From the NCBI GenBank assembly GCA_951213105.1, contig OX578140.1, forward strand, positions 119,767,653 to 119,831,652: a stretch of 64,000 bases of DNA. The letters run 5' to 3'. The position numbers and the translations under genes were made by a program. This document shows positions 47,806-58,537 of this stretch, piece by piece; the stretch's first letter is position 1, and every line of letters starts with the position of its first letter. The notes under the pieces are model-generated. The model had not been told where the DNA came from, searched no databases, and saw only the letters and a list, made by a program, of their open reading frames with translations. The DNA comes from Amaurobius ferox. Taxonomy: Eukaryota; Arthropoda; Arachnida; Araneae; Amaurobiidae.

Positions 47806-49464
47806 CATACCTGCCAAATCTCCCGATTTTTCCGGGAGTCTCCCGAATTTTGATACAATCTCCCGAACTCCCGAAAAATTCCTAAATCTCCCGAATTTTT
47901 ACAATAATTAGAAAAAATCTCTACAAAAGAGATTTTCCTAAAAAAATCCCTATGCAGACGTGCCAACTCTCCAGATTTTGGTCGGAGACTCCGGATTTTT
48001 CAATACTTCTCCGGCCTCCGGATTACTAACGAAATTCTCCGTCTTTTTTTTGTTGGAAATTTATCAATTAACCAGACATGGTATAATTCCTGGAAAACAC
48101 CAATTTTCTGCATTTTTAGCACTGATTTTTATCATTTCCGGGATCGTAGCAAATCCATAATACAATGCAGGGTAATGCCAATCAAATTAACGGAGGTTTA
48201 CGGCCGTGTGTATTGTATATTAAGATCTCGATCGCTTATTTTATGAAAGTAATAAACATACTTCTTCAAAGGTTATTGAGCATAAATCGCTAAAATGTTA
48301 TTTTGTTCATTAATTTCGCATAAACACTGCGATTGCGCAATTCAGTTTGTTCTCATGAATCGCCGAGAATACAATAGTATCTTTTTCCATCCATCTCAAT
48401 CTTCTAAATATTGCATTTTTGATTGACTAAACTAGCTTATTTTCATATTCTGATTAATTATTATGGTTAATTTCTTAATTATTTTCGCATAAATAATGCG
48501 ATTGCGCAATTCAGTTGCTTCGCGTGAATTGCCGAGAGTACGTTAGTATCTTTATCCATCCATCTCCATCATTTAAATGTTGCATATTAGATCAACTAAT
48601 CTAGCTTATTTTCATATTCTGATTAATTATTGTGGTTAATTTCTTAATTATTTTCGCATAAATAGTGCGATTGCGCAATTCAGTTACTTCGCGTGAATTG
48701 CCGAGAGTATGTTAGTATCTTTTTCCATCCATCTCCATCATTTAAATGTTGCATACTAGATTGACTAAACTAGCTTATTTTCATATTATGGCTAATCATT
48801 AAGGTTAATTTTTTAATTATATTTGTATAATACAAATTTTTCTAAAAAAATATTTTTCTGAAAAATCGGTATGAACTCTGTGAAGGGATATTGAAAAAGA
48901 ATTTAGTAAGGAGTTCTTAAAAAAAGCAAAAAGAGCTACTACTTTATTTTTAAGTAGTAAGAAGGATTGAATTTGACATTTTTTAATTATATAGAACTTT
49001 TACGTGCTGTATTTTTACTTACCAAAAGATTTCTTTCATTCAATATTTTATCTGCAGAGAAGTGTTTTTGTGTCAAAGACATGTGAATGATTATTAAACA
49101 GTAACCAATGACATTTTTCTTTATGCATCATATTCAGTGTAATGAACATTGTTATAGACTCTGATGAGAATAACTCTTAACGAATGTGCTTATTTTTTAA
49201 AAGATGTTTTAATTATTTTGTATTCGTTGAAATTAAATTGTGTTTATAGATACAATGCAGATTGTTTATCATATTTGTCTATTTTTTATGGTGCAGTTTT
49301 GTAGTAGAGGGGGAAAAAATCCCTATTCTGTCTTGAAAATTCCCTTTTATGCTTTCTGTAAAAAAAGAAATTGTTATCGCGCTGTGCGATTTTTCGACTT
49401 TTGTCGCGAATTGCATATATTTAAAAATCTCCCTAATTTTCATTTTCCAAGCTTGGCAGCTATG
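47806..49464 (+). mobile_element. DNA transposon B, related to the 39783 element
   Basis: Ends catacctgccaa (47806) and the complement of ttggcagctatg (49453-49464), with flanking duplications aagttg (47800-47805 and 49465-49470). The left end contains repeated 'ctcccgaattttt' phrases. Its interior (about 48785-48905: aattatatttgtataataca, gaactctgtgaagggata) matches 40148-40250 of element A. No usable transposase frame remains. A second terminus-like sequence 'gacgtgccaactctcc' at about 47957 may be a nested element. Confidence 0.7.
48317..48823 (+). repeat. Three tandem 169-bp repeats inside transposon B
   Basis: Units start at 48317, 48486 and 48655 with 'cgcataaa' and 'tgcgattgcgcaattcag'. 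Each continues with 'cgtgaattgccgagagta' and 'ccatccatctccatc'. Units 2 and 3 are closer to each other than to unit 1. The 'tgcgattgcgca' core is palindromic. Confidence 0.85.
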
Positions 49465-49593
49465 AAGTTGCCACTGGTGACCAAGTTTGCATTCATGGCA
49501 ACCAAAATTATTACAGTAAGTCGTCATTTCTGGTGACTAAAATTTCTCCGGAATCCTTTCAATCCTACGATACCAATTGCCAGTAAATCAGGC

Positions 49594-49700
49594 TGATTGT
49601 CTTGCGGCCTCGGATTGCGAATCATGGGATGATTGCCTCGTGGTTGTGGTCCGCAAATCGTGGGCCGATTGCCAAGTGGTCATGGACCGCAAATCAGTAG
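49594..49700 (+). repeat. Minisatellite, three 36-37 bp units
   Basis: Units begin at 49594, 49631 and 49667 with gattg, followed by a variant of 'tggtccgcaaatcgtggg'. GC-rich relative to the surroundings. Confidence 0.75.
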
Positions 49701-50327
49701 TTATGTACAAATTGTAGTCAATAGCAATTTCGTCACACTGAGGTGTAGAGCTGACGGCTCCTCTCCCGTAAATTAATTTAAACTGGCTATTAAATCAGTT
49801 TTTCATTATTGTAGTAGGAGAGAGAACATACAGTTTCTGTTCTAATAACCTTACTCTTTTCTAGTCACGTACAAGGTTTTCCTAAATTAGTGAAATATTT
49901 TAGAGAAACTCCTACATACATAGGTCATAAATGTGATCAAATACAATTTAATTTTTTTACAGGATTCTTCCACGAATCTGTAATTTTCTGCTATTCTGTT
50001 TTTTTAGTACTTCGATATATTTTTCGTTTTTTTGCACGGAGAATTTTCTTCTTTCCATGGGTGAAAATCCTTTCTCCCAGACCACAAGATGTCTACAGGT
50101 CATGAAAATCCTGAAAAAGTCATGAAATTGGAACAAAGCACGAATTTTGAGATTGGAATTTTCTAATCTTACATCTGAAAATCTGTTTTTCCTCGATTGC
50201 AAAATTGGCATTCTCATGAGGCGATTCCAACTGTTTTTGGAGAGAGATGACTAATGATTATCTTTCTGCCACTTTTACAATCTAGTTACATTGACTAAAA
50301 TTCTTATAATTAATTCATTTTATTTAC

Positions 50328-50359
<32 letters not shown>

Positions 50360-50619
50360 TATTTTGCAGCAGCATCACATAAAATTGCATTTGTACACAG
50401 TCCTTAGCATATCTCATTTAATTGGAAAAATATTTTCCACTTTTGCAATCTGTTTGCATCGACTATAATTTTTTTAATTATTTCATGTTTTATACAGAAG
50501 AACTATTTTTTAAACATATTATTGATGAAATGAAACACTGTTTTGCAGCAGAATTGCAAAAAATTGAATTCTTATGTGATCCTCTGTATATTTTGTTTAA
50601 TTATGAAAATATTTTACAC
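49701..50619. other. Intronic spacer with hAT-like scrap and poly-A run
   Basis: Around 50083-50140 the phrases 'caggtcatgaaaatcctgaa' and 'aagtcatgaaattgg' resemble hAT subterminal repeats. A run of about 26 A lies at 50330-50355. No coding signal. Confidence 0.4.
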
Positions 50620-50631
50620 TTATGCAATCTG

Positions 50632-50751
50632 GCCAACGGCCCTACCGTGCTGATAACACTGGTTATCTCGTTAGATCACCGAAGTCAAGCAGCATCGGAC
50701 ACGGTTAGTACTTGGGTGGGTGACCACCTGTGAATACCGCATGTTATTGAC
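50632..50751 (+). rRNA. 5S rRNA copy fused to a SINE
   Basis: 120 bp from gccaacggccctaccgtgct-like start to tgttattgac, the full length of a 5S rRNA. The conserved internal promoter is present: box A-type 'gatcaccgaagtcaagcagc', the intermediate element and C box-type 'tacttgggtgggtgaccacc'. It has drifted from the usual arthropod sequence at several sites (for example tgtgaataccgcatg), so it is probably a retroposed pseudogene. The next base leads straight into a SINE, and the target duplication encloses both (see next entry). Confidence 0.9.
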
Positions 50752-51016
50752 ACATTTCGGGCACGGTAGCTCGGTGGTTTGCGCTCTGGATTTGCACGCT
50801 GCCACAACTGCCGCCTTGTTCATGCAGAGTATGATCACGTTAAACATGTGGGTCCGTAAGTCCTTCTGAGAGGTTGGTGGTAGGGGAAGGAGAGTATGGT
50901 CCCTGTGGATGCCTCCCCCACTGGGTTCCGGTCTAAATTGGGTGGCACTTCCCGGCCGTCCAAACAGTTACCTTACACCTTTCTGGTAGGTTGGACGGTC
51001 TGGGTCTCAACAACAG
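50632..51016 (+). mobile_element. 5S-SINE chimera, single retroposition unit
   Basis: 5S rRNA (50632-50751), a ~6-bp joint, then the main-family SINE (from about 50758) ending 'ggtctgggtctcaacaac'. The 12-bp duplication ttatgcaatctg flanks the whole chimera (50620-50631 and 51017-51028), so 5S and SINE integrated together. The SINE head keeps a box A-like tagctcggtgg but has a ~29-bp deletion that removes box B. Any RNA polymerase III transcription would have to use the 5S promoter. It recalls the SINE3 principle (5S-derived SINEs). Confidence 0.88.
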
Positions 51017-51028
51017 TTATGCAATCTG

Positions 51029-52439
51029 TTTGCAGTGACTAATATTCACAAAAAATACTCACTTTGTAGTTATGATTCACTCTTCTATGACTGTGTATAT
51101 GAGCTGTATATGTGTGTATGACTGTGTATATGTGTGTATATGAGCATTTCAAAAATCAGCATATATGAGGTTACTAAGCATGATATATTATAGATTTTCT
51201 TTATGCTATTATTAATTTGCATCTTGCATTATGAAATAATTAGAAGTATGAAATAATTAATTTTAATTATTATGAAATAATTAGTTTTAAATTAAAACAA
51301 AATGCAACTGAGATTTAAATAAACCAGTCTGTTTGTCTACAAAACTCATTTCATTGTAAAAAAATTGTTTTTAAATAAGTTACTTTTGGTTTATTTTTGT
51401 GTGAAAAAAATCACTATTTTAATTATTCTTAAGTCTGCTGCTGTTAAGGAGCCCTACTAAAACGATTATTTCTCACCCATCTTCATCTTCTAATTACTCT
51501 ACTTTAGAGTATATGAATTATCATATTTTTGTTTTTAATATTTCAGTGAAATAATTTGTTTAGAAGAGAAAATCAAATCGAAATTAAGCCAAGGGAAATA
51601 TCAGCTGGGACACACTAATCTCTTAGTGGCCTTATTTATTTCTTTAGAAAAAGAAATAAAATATTTTTTTTTCTGATATTTTTAGGGTTATTGTGTCAAA
51701 GAAATCTTTTATAAATCTTCTATTTATCAATTCATAACTTGGGGAATTTTGTTATTTTTTATGCATTTATCAGACATGGAAACCTGTATTGAATTTTTAC
51801 TTGTTACTATTAATATTTTCAAGATGTTTTAAGAGTGTTATAGTCATATTTTAAAGATGGAAATCATCATTTCTGGTTACTGCTTTCATTTTGAAAACAT
51901 ACTAGATTTTATATGCTGCTGTTTTATGGTTAGTGAATTAAATGAATTGAATGGATTTAAATCAAGTTTTGCAATTTAAATTTATCTGTTTCCCTTGTGT
52001 TATCACTTTTTCTCTAAATAAGGTGTCTCTAGCCTACTGTCCACAAAACATAACAAAATAAAAGTATATAACTACATAATTTTAAGTATTTTCTATCCAT
52101 GAATTTACCTCAACTGTTACCTCAACTGTATAACATATTAATATACACTTGATGACATTTGTCGTCGTTAAAAATTTTTGGCCTTTAGTTGGCCATTAAA
52201 AATGTTGTTCTTAGTGGCCAGTATTGAAAAAAACCTGAAGCTGAATCTTTACTGATTCTTATAACCCCTGATTCTTAAAAACAGCAACCACTGTATTTAA
52301 AATTTTTCAACTGCTTGTGTTGCAAGCCCAGACCACTGGACTGGCCCTAGGGTTTGATTGCTTATTTATGAATTAGTTTAGATTAAAGTTAATGTTCTTT
52401 TTTAGTTTTTCACGTTTAACTCTGTTATCTTTTTTCCAG
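51029..52439. other. Intronic spacer
   Basis: Contains a TGTATATG microsatellite at about 51092-51145 and a duplicated 'atgaaataattag' phrase near 51230-51285. No gene. Confidence 0.45.
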
Positions 52440-52576
52440 AACTTCTATTAGAGTTAATGAATGAAGCTTATCTGAGCTTAAACTTTCATCTGTTAATAAG
52501 ATCTTTTTTAATTAGATGGCAAACTTCATTTCAGTCAAACATACCTTTACAAGTTTGTTATAAGCATTGGCTTCAG
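52440..52576 (+). CDS. Host gene exon 9
   Basis: Acceptor tttttccag, donor CTTCAG|gtaatt. It completes Lys, then reads LLLELMNEAYLSLNFHLLIR, SFLIRWQTSFQSNIPLQVCY and KHWLQ, phase 0. Strongly helical and leucine-rich. Both splice sites are strong. Confidence 0.9.
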
Positions 52577-53142
52577 GTAATTTTTAAGAACTTGTTTCTT
52601 GTTTTATTGTAATGATGTTGTGGTACTAGTTATTAACAGAGTGATTGCTACTACTTACTATAAATTTAAAAAAAAACATATGTGCATATTAGGGCTCGAA
52701 ATAATATTTTAAAACTGACAGAAAGTACTGCTTTGAGTGTTTGTAAGCTTGTGGCAATAACTATTCAACTCATAGCAGCCCTAACTATCAATAATGATTT
52801 CTAAATTTCAGTTGCGGATTTTTCGTTAAATTAAAAAAAAAAAAAAAAAAAAAAATCTGAAGCTGTTATATGTCTTTTGTTTTTTAAATGATTTTAAGCA
52901 TTGCATTTTTTAATTACTATGCTTCTTTTAATGTAAATATCACTATTATTATCCCTGGGTTTGGCACATGCTTTTACCAGTTAAGGATAAATGCAACAAC
53001 TTGCATCTTAGCTTTTACACAAAAATATCAGTTCATAAATTCTTGAAGCAATGCCTGCTATGGGAATCATTGATTGTCACGGCAGTAAAGCAACTCACAG
53101 TATTTGCCGTGAGTGCAGCAACTTATTTTCAAACCCTGATAC
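52577..53142. other. Intronic spacer with poly-A
   Basis: A run of about 22 A at 52833-52854 follows AT-rich DNA. No recognisable element joined to it. Confidence 0.4.
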
Positions 53143-53156
53143 ACATATCAGCCTGA

Positions 53157-53207
53157 CCCATTCTGATACTCTAAGTCTTCGGACGAGTCGGTTGGTCTGG
53201 GCTTTCG
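53157..53207 (+). mobile_element. Micro-retroposon, 51 bp
   Basis: A perfect 14-bp duplication acatatcagcctga lies on both sides (53143-53156 and 53208-53221). The body 'ctctaagtcttcggacgagt' to 'ggttggtctgggctttcg' matches the modules at 37303, 37881 and 62019. No promoter elements. Confidence 0.87.
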
Positions 53208-53455
53208 ACATATCAGCCTGAGTTTGTGATGATAGCTCCCAAACAGTAATAAAAACTGTCTTGAAGCCAAAATAACTAAGGTGAATTTGTAGTTGTGGAT
53301 GATTTTAAGATATTTGTATTTGATATTGCAGAACATTGTTTTTAAATCTCTATTCAATTTTATGAATTAGATGTATTTTAACAATATTTAGATCAAAATT
53401 TGGAGCAAATTTTAAGAAACTTAATGATATAAGTAAAATACACTTTGTGCGAGGG

Positions 53456-53651
53456 ATAAGGAAAACTAGAGCAACATAAACAGACTACAAATAACACAAT
53501 AATGCAACATACAGCTGTTCCAAGTCCAAATGAGAAATGGGTGCTCAGACTCTGGGTTTGTTGGTTCTTATGCACTGATGAAGGGGATCCAGCGTATCCT
53601 TGAAACAGTTGTATGTGTTATTTGTTCCTTATTTACATTGCTCTCGTTTTT
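53456..53651 (+). repeat. Inverted repeat with hammerhead-like core (Penelope-like?)
   Basis: The left arm (about 53456-53523: aaggaaaactagagcaacat ... cagctgttccaag) is the imperfect complement of the right arm (about 53600-53651: cttgaaacagttgtatgtgt ... gctctcgtttttctt). Beside the right arm, ctgatga (53575-53581), a short stem-forming segment aggggatccagcgtatcctt and gaaac (53602-53606) have the order of a hammerhead ribozyme core. A full fold with stems I and III is not shown by eye. Confidence 0.5.
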
Positions 53652-54764
53652 CTTAATAATATATTTTATTTTCAGTGCATTGTATCTGTTGTAGCTGAAA
53701 ACATTTAATAGAATTTTTATAAAATTTGCTAGTTATGGGCCTTGATTTTAAGTTAAAAGTTGGCATGATCCTTTTCCTAACTGACTTGCACATATTAAGT
53801 AAATAGATAAATAAATAAATATGCATATAATCACAATTTTTTTTATTGTATTGAAAAAAGTTTATAATTTGAAGTTTATTCACTGTTGGAATTTAATTTA
53901 ACTTTTTATGGAATATGTATGAATGTTTGAAACTTTTGATGAATGCTCCCCAAATTTCATTATTTATTTCACATAAATTCCTGCACTAATTAAAATATGC
54001 AGTCAAGATGAACAGTCAAGGGCCAACATTTATTGTTTATTGTACGTATTAGCAAGAATCCATTATAGCAGGAGTTCATAAATCTGACGTAAAATAGTAA
54101 TAAAATAGTAAAATAGCAATGAAAGTTTGTTATCCTCAATTTTATGTAACATACTAGGTATATTGAAAAATACAGCCTTAAAACAGAAAAGACAGATAAT
54201 TTTAATCAAAAAATTTTAGTATGTATAATAAGGTAAATTTGAAAAAATATTAACATTCAAAAGCATAAACAAAATGAAGTTGTATGTATTACTATTTTTA
54301 AAATGTAGTCTTTATTTGTTTCCTCTGGACAAATAATATTTTATGTCAATTATTAATCAATTGTACAAAAATATGTTCTGGAACATTTTCTACTAATTAA
54401 AAAATTAAATAAATTTTATCTATCTTAATGAATGAACGAACGTATTAAGCGATGTTTATAACATGCAATGTTCATAGACTTTAACTGGAGAATCCGTATT
54501 TGTATGTTATAATAAGAAATCTACCTTAAACGGGTGCTGTCTTAATGAAAGTCCACTGTATAATGCAATAATAGTAACATTGTTAATTATTACTATTATT
54601 GCCATTAAAACCTTTGAACAATGGGATAAGATAGATAACATATGGGGGGGGGGGAGGAGTTAATATACATTTCTGAATGACTTGCTTTTTAGACCATGAT
54701 TAGCCACTGTCTATGGTGGTTTGGAGAATGCAGTACATAACATGTGCTTGTTTGTATTGTGCAA
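53652..54764. other. Intronic spacer
   Basis: AT-rich. A short AAAT tract lies near 53805-53820 and a G-run at 54645-54654. No gene. Confidence 0.45.
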
Positions 54765-55049
54765 TCAAAGCTGTTTTTTCAGCATGTAAGCCAACGTTTC
54801 CACCGGATATACAATGTTTATTAATGTACAAGTTGAACAATTCGAGTCCGACAAGAGACCTTTAAAAGACAACACTAAAAAAATATTCTTGGAAAAAGAG
54901 AGAAAATTGAAGACTCGCACAGAGAAGATGCACTTTGTTAGGTAAGAGTGAAGAATTTTAATTAGTTGAAAAGGAAAAGATAACTGAATAAGTTTGGAAA
55001 GAAGTCCATTTAACCTCACTTTATCAAATACCTTCGGGATGTTGGACAA
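54765..55049 (-). pseudogene. Jockey-like reverse transcriptase fragment
   Basis: The minus-strand frame reads VFDKVRLNGLLSKLIQLSFP then LIKILHSYLTKCIFSVRV, the motif A to fingers region of Jockey-type RT. The expected Asp-to-Ala sequence before FDKV is altered (SNIPKV). The rest (CSTCTLINIVYPVETLAYM) looks like a degraded LFNLYIND...LA block, and no FADD motif remains. Short and isolated; 5' and 3' parts of the LINE are absent. Confidence 0.8.
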
Positions 55050-55564
55050 TGGAAGTAATAAGTTATTTGAACAATGTTATTTGAACAAGACAATGGAAGT
55101 AACAAGTTGGTGAATTGCAGTAAAACATCATTTAATATTCTCTGTACTTGAGACAGAAGTCATTTGTAGTGGGAAACATTCACGCAGCTTTTCAGAAAAT
55201 TATCATTTTATTGTATGTACAAAAAAAAACCCTATCCTGATAACATATTTCAGTATACATACACTGAAATATGTTAGTTCAGTGTATGTACATTAATTTT
55301 GTTAATATTAAAAATAAACTTAATTTATGTGTTTTGGCACTTAATTATTTTACTTGAAACTGCTTTATAATAAATATTTGTATTCAAATCTTGACAGCAA
55401 TATAAAAATGTATAACATTTTGTTGGGAGAAACAGTAGTTTTTTAATCTATATTTAGTCCTCTAATATTGCACTACTGTTACACTTTATTTACATATTTG
55501 TAAATACATCTCTATACTTTGTTAATTTTTATATTTTAGTAAATCAAAACAAACTTTATAAATT
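55050..55564. other. Intronic spacer
   Basis: A short duplication of 'gacaatggaagtaa' at 55041-55100 and a small palindrome 'atatttcagtatacatacac' near 55247. No gene. Confidence 0.4.
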
Positions 55565-56613
55565 AAAAAGAAAAATATATAGGTGGAATGATTGTGTTTA
55601 CAGGGTTGCAGAAAGGTCAAGGGGGATTGCGACCCCTATTTCCTGGTTAGAAGCTAGCTTTGACTTCATGAAAATGCTCCCAGAGACTCTGCACGCCCGA
55701 AACAACAATCGATCATGCACGTGGGGAAAAAATGGCCGAATCCCAGACAACATAAAAATGATCAAAATAACAATAAAATTGGAAATTTTACTAACCAGCA
55801 AGACGAGAATCATGGAAGAGTTGCATAAAGCATATAAACTTCGGATAGGAAAGCATACATAAAAAAGTCGCGTCTAACTTATAGAGCAATCTGGATGTGA
55901 AACAATCAGATAATCCTAGGTAAGAGTTGAGTTGTATTCTAGGATGTCGGATAAATTAACATAATTTTTATCACAATAATTTCTGCAAAAAACATCATAA
56001 TAGTGCTGTACAAAGCGGAATGAATATGATTGTTCGCGATTTCTGTTGATTAAATGCATCATGCATTTATTAAATTCTGTAATAGATGCGTTTAACAATC
56101 TGTATCTGTTCAAGTGATTTATGATTAAATTACGTTGTACATTTAAACTCAAGTTGGTATTCCAGTGGGTAAAATAATTGATCTTGCAGTCATGATGTCT
56201 CTTGTCAAATAATTTATAACATAATTTCTGTTCCAAATCATAATAAATAGTGATGTCAAGGAAATCAACTGTTCCTACATTCGTTGACTCCGATTCGATT
56301 AGTTCAAGACACGGCGGGTAGAATGTAAAATCAAATATAGTATATTGATTATCCACGCCAATCATGACATCATCAACGAATCTAAAGAATGGTATTTCAC
56401 TTTTTGATCATTTTGATCATTTTTATGTTGTCTGGGATTCGGCAATTTTTTCCCCACGTGCATGATCGATTGTTGTTTTGGGCGTGCAGAGTCTCTGGGA
56501 GCGTTTTCATGAAGTCAAAGCTAGCTTCTAACCAGGAAATAGGGATCGCAATCCCCCTTGACCTTTCTGCAACCCTGTAAACACAATCATTCCACCTATA
56601 TATTTTTCTTTTT
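55565..56613 (-). mobile_element. Element with 204-bp inverted terminal repeats and RT fragment
   Basis: The left arm 55565-55768 and right arm 56410-56613 are near-identical inverted repeats (for example aggtggaatgattgtgttta ... cagacaacataaaaatgatc). The ~640 bp between holds a minus-strand RT fragment. Inverted terminal repeats around an RT of this type fit a Penelope-like element with pseudo-LTRs. I found no target duplication. The same peptide appears in both arms because the arms are copies, not because of genes. Confidence 0.7.
55916..56388 (-). pseudogene. Reverse transcriptase fragment (Penelope-like or related)
   Basis: Read on the minus strand from the inner edge of the right arm: IPFFRFVDDVMIGVD, where FVDD (complement of 56366-56380) is the RT catalytic pair. 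Then come a FYPPCLELIE block, VDFLDITIYYD and KLCYKLFDKRHHDCKINYF. The order 'R-FVDD ... FLD-TI ... YKL-DKR' is that of palm and thumb in Penelope-type and similar RTs. The frame is open for about 157 codons. The N-terminal fingers and any endonuclease are missing. Confidence 0.78.
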
Positions 56614-56703
56614 TCATTTTAAATCTTATATTTCAAGACTCTGATAGTGCTGCAATTTGCGCCTTTCTCTTTCTTGAATTTCATACTTTTTGGGATTCTA
56701 TTT

Positions 56704-56710
56704 CATTATA

Positions 56711-56733
<23 letters not shown>
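56704..56733. repeat. (TA)n microsatellite
   Basis: About 15 TA units directly before the T-rich tract and acceptor of the next exon; length changes here could affect the branch-point region. Confidence 0.9.
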
Positions 56734-56741
<8 letters not shown>

Positions 56742-56747
56742 TTATAG

Positions 56748-56855
56748 AGTATTTTTAGAGATTGCGGACTCTTAAAAGTTGCTGACTATTATATATTTTT
56801 GATGCAAGTTTTATCACAGCTTGTGCCTTTTTATAAAGGTATTGAGTGTTTGAAG
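56748..56855 (+). CDS. Host gene exon 10
   Basis: Acceptor ttttttttttatag, donor TTGAAG|gtaaga (an internal GT after ATAAAG at 56838 is a weaker alternative). Phase 0 at both ends. Reads SIFRDCGLLKVADYYIFLMQ then VLSQLVPFYKGIECLK. Joined to exon 11 it gives KGIECLKVAIELNVSVP and a following 'Y-D-VVLLKT' block. That order resembles, from memory, the end of the conserved TOPAZ1 region ('K---YK-AL-LG--PP' then a Leu-rich helix). A profile search is needed before using the name. Confidence 0.9.
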
Positions 56856-58537
56856 GTAAGATATGTAAAATTAGTGACATATTTTGTATATAGTTATGGT
56901 TGATTTTACTGTAACTAATAAGATATAAAATCTAGGAAAATTATTTTGATAAAAATATGAACTTATAAATAGTAGTTTTAATTATATTTGGCATTAAAAT
57001 ATAAAAAGTGATTACAAAGTCAATTATGGTTGGAATATACACTGACATTATAAATAAACTTTCTAAATGATAATTTTTAGAAACACATGGATTTGTGATT
57101 TGGTACTAGGTGTTAATCCTGTTAAACAAGAGGTGTATAAATTATAATTGTAAAATAAACTTAGCAAATAAAGAACAGCCTTATTCTAATTTCACTTTCT
57201 ATTACCTACTTTTCTTGAAAATTAAAAATTTTGCCACAGTTCTTTCTATAATTGCCGAATATATCGCCCAAACTTTGTATCTCTTGTTTTTGTTCCACAG
57301 AGCCCTTCCAGTTCACCTTCGTTCTAATCTCATTTTTGTATTCTAATACCTTACATTATCCTGTTATTTTTATACCACCATGAATGTATTGATGGTTGAA
57401 ATATAGTTGAGGATCTGCAACTAAATGTAAAATATGTAAGGTCAAATAAATAAATAAATAAATAAATAAATAAAGCCCTGTCAAGCAAAGATCCATCTGC
57501 CATCTTGAATCTGCAATATGATCTTTGGTGGATTAAAATTGGAGTCATTGGACTAATGATGGGCCATATTTATATACAGTTGCATCAATACATTGATATT
57601 TTATATTGATACATATATGGTATTTCCTTCATATTGATATTATAACTACTGATATAGGTTTTATTTTTTGCTCAGTTTACATCAACAATACACAACCCTC
57701 TATCCCCTCGAATTTTGTAGATGTACATTACTTGGATTTCCCCCTAAACAGACAGGTACACAGACATTGCTTTTTGAAAATCACTGTTTTATGAAGTGTG
57801 GACTATTTTATTTGAGGTGGTGCTTTCTGAAAATGCTCTTTCATCTTTAAAGAACACTACTTTAAGTGCTATGTACTTAAGTAGTGTTCCTTAATTTACC
57901 AATTTTACAGTACTAGTTGCACCTAAAATGGGGATCCCTGCAAGTGTATTTGATCTGTTTTAAACTTACTATTTTCTCTGAACTGAGGTTACGAGAAAGT
58001 GTGTCACAGATTGTATGTTCCATATATTAACCTGTTTTGAAGTTATCATCTTATAGGAAGTATTTTGTTCTTGGCAGCCAGTGTTGTTCTGTAAGGTGAT
58101 TTACAAATAAAAGTATTATTTATAATAACTTGCCTGCAACATTATTATTTATAAAGGTTACAGAACAGTGTAAACTTTTGGTGACATGCAAGTGTAGATA
58201 AATATGTTATTAAATATATATGCCAAAATATATTTAAATTTTCTTAAAATATCTGAATGGAAACAAGTCATTTCATATATAAATACCTCTTCTTTAAGTT
58301 TAAAAATATTCAAAATATCGACTGTAGGGCCGATTGACGGAATTCTACGGTAATATCTGTACTATAAAAGAAAGTAAATAGATTCACAAAGGCTCCAAAT
58401 AAACAAAATGAAACAACACATGTATATCATTAAATATAATGAAACAGGGTTTTCTTCAAGCATGTAAAATAAAAATATCAATTACATGTTTTGAATACCA
58501 AAGGGCACTCAGTGAGTGTTGTTCTGGTCTGCTTTTG
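56856..58537. other. Intronic spacer with AAAT microsatellite and hairpin
   Basis: An (AAAT)n tract at 57446-57474 follows 'gtaaggtc', a common LINE-tail ending. A strong hairpin (aacactactttaagt ... acttaagtagtgttcc) lies at about 57852-57891. No coding exon is seen; frames here are short. Confidence 0.45.

Noticed and set aside
55598..56580. Two frames with nearly the same peptide (FFPHVHDRLLF)
   Set aside because: They come from the two arms of one inverted repeat; no independent evidence of coding.
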